This document shows, piece after piece, positions 24,434-28,749 of a DNA stretch of 28,749 nt. The DNA comes from Methylococcaceae bacterium (GTDB taxonomy: Bacteria; Pseudomonadota; Gammaproteobacteria; Methylococcales; Methylomonadaceae), in the NCBI GenBank assembly GCA_947505055.1, contig CANNLO010000019.1, positions 1 to 28,749 on the forward strand, read 5' to 3'. The notes beneath the pieces are model-generated. The model saw nothing but the letters and a program-made list of their open reading frames with translations. It was not told where the DNA came from and ran no database searches. Both the position numbers and the translations under genes were made by a program. The stretch's first letter is position 1. The number at the start of each line of letters is the position of its first letter.

Positions 24434-25879
24434 TTAAACCGTATAAGTAGAAGAAGCCGTTTTGCCGCCATGTCCAGTCCAGTCGGTATGAAAGAACTCA
24501 CCTCTGGGTTTGTCGGTGCGTTCGTATGTATGGGCGCCAAAATAGTCCCGTTGTGCTTGTAACAAATTGGCGGGCAATCTTTCAGTGCGGTAGCCATCGT
24601 AATACGCTAAAGCCGAAGAGAATGCAGGAGTAGGAATACCTAGCTCGATACCTAAAATGACGGCTTTACGCCAGCCTGCATCAGCCTGTTTCATTGCATC
24701 GACAAAAAAATCGGCAAGCAACAGATTTTCCAGTTCAGGATTTGCTTTGTAAGCCTGTTTGATATCATTTAAAAACTGGCTGCGAATGATACAACCGCCA
24801 CGCCACATCAAAGCGATCTCACCATAATTGAGGGACAAGTTATATTCTTTGGAGGCTTCGCGCATCAAACGAAAACCTTGCGCATAAGAAATAATCTTGG
24901 CGGCATACAGGGCGTCACGTATGGCGTTAATCATGGTTTGTTTGTCGCCGGTAAAGGCTTGTTGGTGCTTTGGCAACACTTGAGCAGCTTTGACGCGTTC
25001 TTCTTTTTGAGCTGACAAACAACGTGCAAATACTGATTCACCGATCAAGGTCAACGGAATGCCCAGATCTAGCGCATTAATGCCGGTCCATTTGCCGGTG
25101 CCTTTTTGGCCGGCAGTATCGAGAATTTTATCTACCAGAGCTTGGCCGTCTTCATCTTTATAAGCCAGGATATTGGATGTTATTTCAATGAGATAAGAAC
25201 TTAAGTCGCCTTGATTCCATTCGGTAAATATCGCGTGCATTTCATCGGCATTTAAACCCAGACCTTCCGAGAGCAATTGATAGGCTTCGCAGATTAATTG
25301 CATATCGCCATATTCGATGCCGTTATGCACCATCTTGACATAATGACCTGCGCCATTATCACCGACCCATTCGCAGCAAGGATCGCCGTTAACCTGAGCG
25401 CTAATTGCCTGAAAAATCGGTTTAACGGTAGGCCAAGCATCTTTGTTGCCACCCGGCATAATTGATGGACCGTGTCTTGCTCCTTCTTCGCCGCCGGAAA
25501 CGCCGGTGCCAATGTAGTTAATATTTTTTTCTTTAAGTGCAGTGGTGCGGCGATTGGTGTCGGTAAACAGCGAGTTACCGCCATCAACAATAATATCGCC
25601 AGCGGCCAAAAGTGGTATTAATTTATCGACATATTGATCAACAACCTCACCGGCTTTAACCATCAACATGACAATACGTGGTGTTTGCAGACTTTCAATC
25701 AGTTGTTCAAGTGAGTGAGTACCCATAACTTGGGTATCCTTTGCCGGGCCATCCAAAAACTCGTCGACGGTGCTGGTGGTGCGGTTATAGACTGCTACTT
25801 TAAAGCCGTGGTCGTTCATGTTGAGAACCAAATTTTGTCCCATGACCGCCAAACCGATTAAACCAATATCTGCTTTCAT
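24434..25879 (-). CDS. gnd: 6-phosphogluconate dehydrogenase, decarboxylating (Gnd)
   Basis: This 481-residue enzyme is of the long type. It oxidises and decarboxylates 6-phosphogluconate to ribulose-5-phosphate. It shows the N-terminal Rossmann fingerprint GLAVMGQNLVLNM (about 9-21), VYNRTTSTV, FVDGGNS-like VDGGNSLFTDT, GTGVSGGEEGARHGPSIMPGG segments, HYVKMVHNGIEYGDMQ with the catalytic lysine, and the C-terminal FHTDWTGHGG tail. AGAAGA precedes its ATG. It is the first gene of the gnd-zwf-pgl operon, so the only promoter probably lies in the 163-base gap upstream. Confidence 0.97.
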   Translation of the reverse strand: MKADIGLIGLAVMGQNLVLNMNDHGFKVAVYNRTTSTVDEFLDGPAKDTQVMGTHSLEQLIESLQTPRIVMLMVKAGEVVDQYVDKLIPLLAAGDIIVDGGNSLFTDTNRRTTALKEKNINYIGTGVSGGEEGARHGPSIMPGGNKDAWPTVKPIFQAISAQVNGDPCCEWVGDNGAGHYVKMVHNGIEYGDMQLICEAYQLLSEGLGLNADEMHAIFTEWNQGDLSSYLIEITSNILAYKDEDGQALVDKILDTAGQKGTGKWTGINALDLGIPLTLIGESVFARCLSAQKEERVKAAQVLPKHQQAFTGDKQTMINAIRDALYAAKIISYAQGFRLMREASKEYNLSLNYGEIALMWRGGCIIRSQFLNDIKQAYKANPELENLLLADFFVDAMKQADAGWRKAVILGIELGIPTPAFSSALAYYDGYRTERLPANLLQAQRDYFGAHTYERTDKPRGEFFHTDWTGHGGKTASSTYTV

Positions 25880-26042
25880 ATTTGTCTTCTATAAGATTAA
25901 TGATAACTGCATAGTAGCATAGGAATGACAATGAAATAAGCAGAGCGAATTTCTTAATATGAATTTAATGTTCCTGACTGAATTTTTTTGTGTTCGGATT
26001 GATTTAAACACTCAGGGCAAAGCAGTTGAAGCCGTGTGATGT

Positions 26043-26351
26043 TTAATTTATTTTGGGTTGGGCGCGCAGGGTATTGAGCTCTTCCATCAAGTCCAGTACC
26101 AGTGCGATACCGGCCAGATTAAGCCCAAGGTCACGCTGCAACCTTAAGGCTGAACGAACCCGCACGAGGCTAGCGCCTGTAAAATGCCAAACATGAATTG
26201 CCTCGCCTTGCGGTTCAATAATGCTTTCTTCAACCAGGCTGACAATCCAGTCGGCATGAACGCCGCAAGCGTGACACAGTTGCCCCAAAGTCAGGATATC
26301 ATCTTCAATAACGGCACCGGTATGTACCGGCATTAAGTCATGTGATTTCAT
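26043..26351 (-). CDS. cbpM: Chaperone modulatory protein CbpM
   Basis: This 102-residue protein matches CbpM (about 101 residues in E. coli), a MerR-like helical protein that binds the J-domain of CbpA and blocks its cochaperone activity. LTLGQLCHACGVHADWIVSLVEESIIEPQG corresponds to the helix-turn-helix-like N-half, and RVRSALRLQRDLGLNLAGIALVLDLMEEL to the C-terminal helix pair. It begins five bases after the cbpA stop on the same strand, so the modulator is made with its target. It should not be called a DNA-binding MerR regulator despite the fold. Confidence 0.9.
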   Translation of the reverse strand: MKSHDLMPVHTGAVIEDDILTLGQLCHACGVHADWIVSLVEESIIEPQGEAIHVWHFTGASLVRVRSALRLQRDLGLNLAGIALVLDLMEELNTLRAQPKIN

Positions 26352-26356
26352 AGTCG

Positions 26357-27301
26357 TTATACCCCTAGAGTCAGCCGTGGATTAAAATCAAGTTCATGTT
26401 GCAGGTTTTTGTAGGCGGATTTAGCGCGCTCAGTGTTTGCAGGTGGCAATGCAATCTGCAAAACTATAAAAAAATCACCTGGCGTTTTGGCTGGAAGTCC
26501 ACGGCCTTTTAGTCGCAGTTTTGTGCTTTGATGGGAATTGGGAGGGATTTTTAAATCAACATTCCCGTCCGGCGTAGGTACTTTTATCGTTGCGCCTAAA
26601 ACAGCTTCCCACGGTGTAACGGGAAGTTCCATATAAATATCAGTTTCGGAAACGCGGTACAGGGCGTGTTTGTTAAAAGCAATTTCAAGCAAGAGATCAC
26701 CCGCTTTTCCGTTTGAACCCGGTTCGCCCTGACCTGTGAGTCTGATGTGTTGGCCGGGTTTAATGCCTTTGGGGATTTTGATATTCAGGCTTCGGTGTTT
26801 AAGCTGTAAGTTGCCATGCGCATCCATTTCTGGTGCACTTAAGGAGATATTGCGCGTAGCACCCAGAAAACTGTCTTCCAGATTAATAATAATTTTCGCG
26901 TGGCTGTCCTGACCACGTGTTGCAAAACCTTGCGCTCCGCGATTGGCTTGGCTGAATCCGGCGCGACCGAACAATTGTTCAAAAAAGTCACTGAAGGCGC
27001 TGGAATCAGTGCCTGTGAAACCGCCGCCTTTAAATTCGAAGCCTTCATCCCAGTTGGGTGGCGGCCTGAATTCCTCGCCTGCTTTCCAGTTGGTACCCAG
27101 TTTATCGTAAGCGGCTCTTTTTTGTGGATCCTTAAGTACCTCATATGATTCGCCGAGTTCCTTGAACTTGGATTCCGCATCGGGTTCCTTACTGACATCC
27201 GGATGATACTTTCGGGCCAGTTTGCGATAGGCACGCTTTACCTCATCCTGGGTGGCGTTTCTGGCGAGCCCCATGATTTTGTAATAATCTTTATATTGCA
27301 T
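26357..27301 (-). CDS. cbpA: Curved-DNA-binding J-domain cochaperone CbpA
   Basis: This 314-residue class B DnaJ homologue has a J-domain at residues 1-70 with the HPD tripeptide at 33-35, which stimulates DnaK ATPase. A Gly/Phe-rich linker follows (about 75-130; FEFKGGGFTGTDSS, FFEQLFG), then two beta-sandwich substrate-binding domains (about 130-290; IPKGIKPGQHIRLTGQG, VPTPDGNVDLKIPP). It lacks the Cys-rich zinc finger of DnaJ, as CbpA should. It is paired with the adjacent cbpM, its inhibitor. Confidence 0.94.
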   Translation of the reverse strand: MQYKDYYKIMGLARNATQDEVKRAYRKLARKYHPDVSKEPDAESKFKELGESYEVLKDPQKRAAYDKLGTNWKAGEEFRPPPNWDEGFEFKGGGFTGTDSSAFSDFFEQLFGRAGFSQANRGAQGFATRGQDSHAKIIINLEDSFLGATRNISLSAPEMDAHGNLQLKHRSLNIKIPKGIKPGQHIRLTGQGEPGSNGKAGDLLLEIAFNKHALYRVSETDIYMELPVTPWEAVLGATIKVPTPDGNVDLKIPPNSHQSTKLRLKGRGLPAKTPGDFFIVLQIALPPANTERAKSAYKNLQHELDFNPRLTLGV

Positions 27302-27360
27302 GTTGTGACCATCCGATTTAAGTTGAATGAATCCGGGAAATACATAGAAAGTTAATGATT

Positions 27361-27963
27361 TTAGTCTTTTAAATTACTTGCCCGATAGCCGCGCATAAGG
27401 ACGACAAAGGCCAGAAAATCGTAAAAGCCGTGGATAATTATAGGCAATAATAAATTCCTTTCACCGCCATAATCCAGTGACAAACTTAAATAAACGCCAA
27501 CTAAAGTTGCTATCACCGCATAAAGCGGAGTTACAGCATGAACCAGTCCAAAAATAATATTACTAACGACCAGGCCTGTCGCCATTCCCCAGGATGATTC
27601 CAGCCAGGGTTGAATAACACCGCGAAACAAAAGTTCCTCGGAAAAGCCCGCAATGGCAGAAAGAACCAATAAATCGGTCCAGTGGCAATGACGTAACCCA
27701 GAACCTAAAGTATTAAGCAGTAATTTTTTAATCCTGACTACCGACTCAGTCTGAAGTTGCTCCATAAATAAAAAAAGCAAAAACAGCGGCAGAGTGCCTG
27801 CCGTACCATAAGCAATAGCGGTTTCCGAGAAATGCAAATTTTCAAAAGGATCGATATGTGCAATCCAGCCTAAAATCATTGCGACCAGAATTAACGCCGC
27901 TTCAAATAAACAAGCTTTTTTAAAGAAATCAGCGGGTGTGACAGAGTATTTATCCATTTGCAT
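27361..27963 (-). CDS. CPBP-family (Abi/CAAX) intramembrane metalloprotease
   Basis: This 200-residue polytopic membrane protein carries the CPBP catalytic motifs in order: SEELLFRG with Glu109-Glu110 and Arg114 (EExxxR), IIFGLVH with His142 (FxxxH), and IIIHGFYDF with His178 and Asp182 (HxxxD/N). Around these it has five to six hydrophobic segments. Related proteins are glutamic-type intramembrane proteases (CAAX prenyl-protease and bacteriocin-immunity types); the substrate here is unknown. It lies 59 bases upstream of cbpA on the same strand, so they might share a transcript, and diverges from ycgL across a 69-base spacer. Confidence 0.88.
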   Translation of the reverse strand: MQMDKYSVTPADFFKKACLFEAALILVAMILGWIAHIDPFENLHFSETAIAYGTAGTLPLFLLFLFMEQLQTESVVRIKKLLLNTLGSGLRHCHWTDLLVLSAIAGFSEELLFRGVIQPWLESSWGMATGLVVSNIIFGLVHAVTPLYAVIATLVGVYLSLSLDYGGERNLLLPIIIHGFYDFLAFVVLMRGYRASNLKD

Positions 27964-28032
27964 TATTTAATCACGTTAACAAAAGAACATTCTAATCAAA
28001 AATGGTTAGAATAACTGCTTTGATTCCGGATC
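27964..28032. promoter_or_regulatory. Divergent promoter spacer with an operator-like dyad
   Basis: ATTCTAA (27989-27995) and TTAGAAT (28006-28012) form a perfect 7-bp dyad with 10 bases between the arms. It sits in the 69-base spacer between the CPBP protease (minus) and ycgL (plus). A regulator binding site is one reading; the sequence alone cannot tell this from a chance AT-rich dyad. Confidence 0.35.
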
Positions 28033-28302
28033 TTGACTGACGTTATGCTGTGTTTTATATATAAAAGCTCGAAAAAAGAACATCTTTATTTGTATATTGA
28101 CAAAAAAGACGATTTTTCAAAAGTGCCGGAAGCGCTGTTTATCAGCTTTGGCAAAATTGAATTTGTAATGGAGCTGGAGTTGACACCAGAACGCAGGTTG
28201 GCAAGGGAGGATGCCGAGAAAGTTATGGAGGTTTTAAAGGGTAAAGGTTTTTTTGTGCAACTGCCGCCGGTTACGTTGTCGTTGCCGTTGAAGATTCAAT
28301 AA
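28033..28302 (+). CDS. ycgL: YcgL domain protein
   Basis: This protein is 89 residues from TTG 28033, or 85 from ATG 28045. The start MLCFIYKSSKKEHLYLYIDKKDDFSKVP-type block and a final FFVQLPP match YcgL (E. coli: CVIYRSSK, YLYVEKKDDFSRVP, YYLQLPPP). It is a small cytosolic alpha/beta fold of unsettled function. Family members start at the position of Met 28045, so that may be the real start; neither start has a good ribosome site. Its stop overlaps the tail of the convergent, decayed parE by a few bases. Confidence 0.88.
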   Translation: MTDVMLCFIYKSSKKEHLYLYIDKKDDFSKVPEALFISFGKIEFVMELELTPERRLAREDAEKVMEVLKGKGFFVQLPPVTLSLPLKIQ

Positions 28303-28466
28303 GGATCTTCTGAAGAGTTGGCTTTTGAGGAAATCTCAGCCTGAAAGATAGTTTCGTAGTCTTGGCCGCCATAGAAAATACCAATAATGGATACTACTTT
28401 GGCAGTTACATGGTAGGCAATTATGGTTCGCGATTTGTAGTTGGTGAGGAAACGCGCTAGAGGGAT
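28296..28466 (-). pseudogene. Truncated ParE toxin remnant (C-terminal half only)
   Basis: On the minus strand, in the frame whose stop is TGA at 28298-28296, an open stretch after a stop codon near 28467 encodes about 56 residues: IPLARFLTNYKSR, then TIIAYHV, VVSIIGIFYGGQDYETIF and a short tail. 'IxGIFYGGQDYETI' is the C-terminal strand signature of ParE/RelE-superfamily toxins. The N-terminal half (helical hairpin and first strands, about 45-50 residues) is missing, and no start codon lies in the frame. It follows the ParD gene directly, as a toxin should, but in another reading frame. The toxin is very probably inactive. Confidence 0.75.
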
Positions 28467-28665
28467 TTAAATTTAGCGCATCGAAAGCAGAACCAACTTG
28501 ATTCCTGAGCCAATTTTCCATGGTGTGGCCACGGGCTATAAGGGCTCGCAATCCACCCCTAATGACGTCGCTTTCACTCGCATAGATGCCTGCCTCAACG
28601 TTGGCTTTGACGGCATCAGCCAAATCATTTGGAAGGGTGACACTAAGTCTTTGGGTAGTACTCAT
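28336..28665 (-). CDS. ParD-type antitoxin with aberrant C-terminal tail
   Basis: Residues 1 to about 69 are a recognisable ParD/CopG ribbon-helix-helix antitoxin: the N-terminal RLSVTLPNDLADAV strand and helix, SESDVIRGGLRAL, and a helical MENWLRNQVGSAFDAL toxin-binding segment. The ORF then reads into about 40 residues (SAFPHQLQIANHNCL and on) that are the parE remnant in the wrong frame, not a ParD sequence. The DNA-binding N-domain is intact, so autoregulation may survive. GGAGAG five bases before ATG 28665 is a strong ribosome site. The toxin-binding end is probably altered, and the toxin itself is truncated. Confidence 0.8.
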   Translation of the reverse strand: MSTTQRLSVTLPNDLADAVKANVEAGIYASESDVIRGGLRALIARGHTMENWLRNQVGSAFDALNLNPSSAFPHQLQIANHNCLPCNCQSSIHYWYFLWRPRLRNYLSG

Positions 28666-28749
28666 TTTGGCTCTCCGTTCAATCTACACGATAGAACTTT
28701 AACTTTACAGCTGGCAGCTAAGCTTTAGGCAAAGTAACACCAGTCTGTC

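Noticed and set aside
28336..28457. Last 40 residues of the ParD ORF as a real domain
   Set aside because: They are the parE remnant read in the wrong frame, since the adjacent frame gives the recognisable toxin sequence.
1..28749. tRNA, rRNA, CRISPR, integrase or transposase
   Set aside because: I looked on both strands and saw no cloverleaf, array of spaced repeats, or transposase or integrase motif; the only mobile-like items are short REP-type palindromes.

Overview
The window reads as chromosomal DNA of a gammaproteobacterium of moderate GC. Single-copy housekeeping genes (folA, apaGH, mpl, trpD, trpC, murI, gmk, zwf, gnd, pgl, ycgL, cbpA/cbpM) carry gammaproteobacterial-type proteins. 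The general look (zwf-pgl-gnd cluster, a CzcCBA operon ending in a DUF3240 gene, many c-di-GMP proteins, short REP-like palindromes) fits Methylococcales-type methanotrophs. No methane- or methanol-oxidation gene lies here, so that placement is an inference. There is no rRNA, tRNA, CRISPR, prophage or insertion sequence that I can see.

Layout. 1-1418: the 3' end of folA, convergent with apaG-apaH (minus strand). 1490-6309: a plus-strand run of a secreted ankyrin protein, mpl (murein tripeptide recycling), trpD, trpC and murI; REP-like palindromes fill the mpl-trpD and trpD-trpC gaps. 6352-9243: a large minus-strand signalling protein fusing a THI5/NMT1-like periplasmic sensor to PAS-GGDEF-EAL. 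9543-16950: plus-strand metal or membrane transport, namely a DUF475/TerC-like membrane protein, a small secreted histidine-containing protein of unknown function, then a tightly overlapping czcCBA-type RND efflux operon ending with DUF3240.

16982-21331: a minus-strand three-gene signalling operon of PAS histidine kinase, REC-HDOD regulator and REC-GAF-HD-GYP regulator. 21466-25879: minus-strand gmk and the gnd-zwf-pgl operon (oxidative pentose phosphate route; in RuMP methylotrophs also the cyclic formaldehyde oxidation route). 26043-27963: cbpA-cbpM chaperone pair and a CPBP-family membrane protease. 28033-28302: ycgL. 28296-28665: a decayed parDE toxin-antitoxin locus in which the toxin has lost its first half.

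The signalling content is heavy: one gene combines c-di-GMP synthesis and degradation domains, and one operon has an HD-GYP phosphodiesterase under a histidine kinase. The most open questions are the small secreted protein in front of czcCBA, the three-gene HK/HDOD/HD-GYP operon, the hairpin that overlaps the longest possible zwf start, and the truncated parDE. I found no clearly unprecedented system; most of the window is ordinary core genome.
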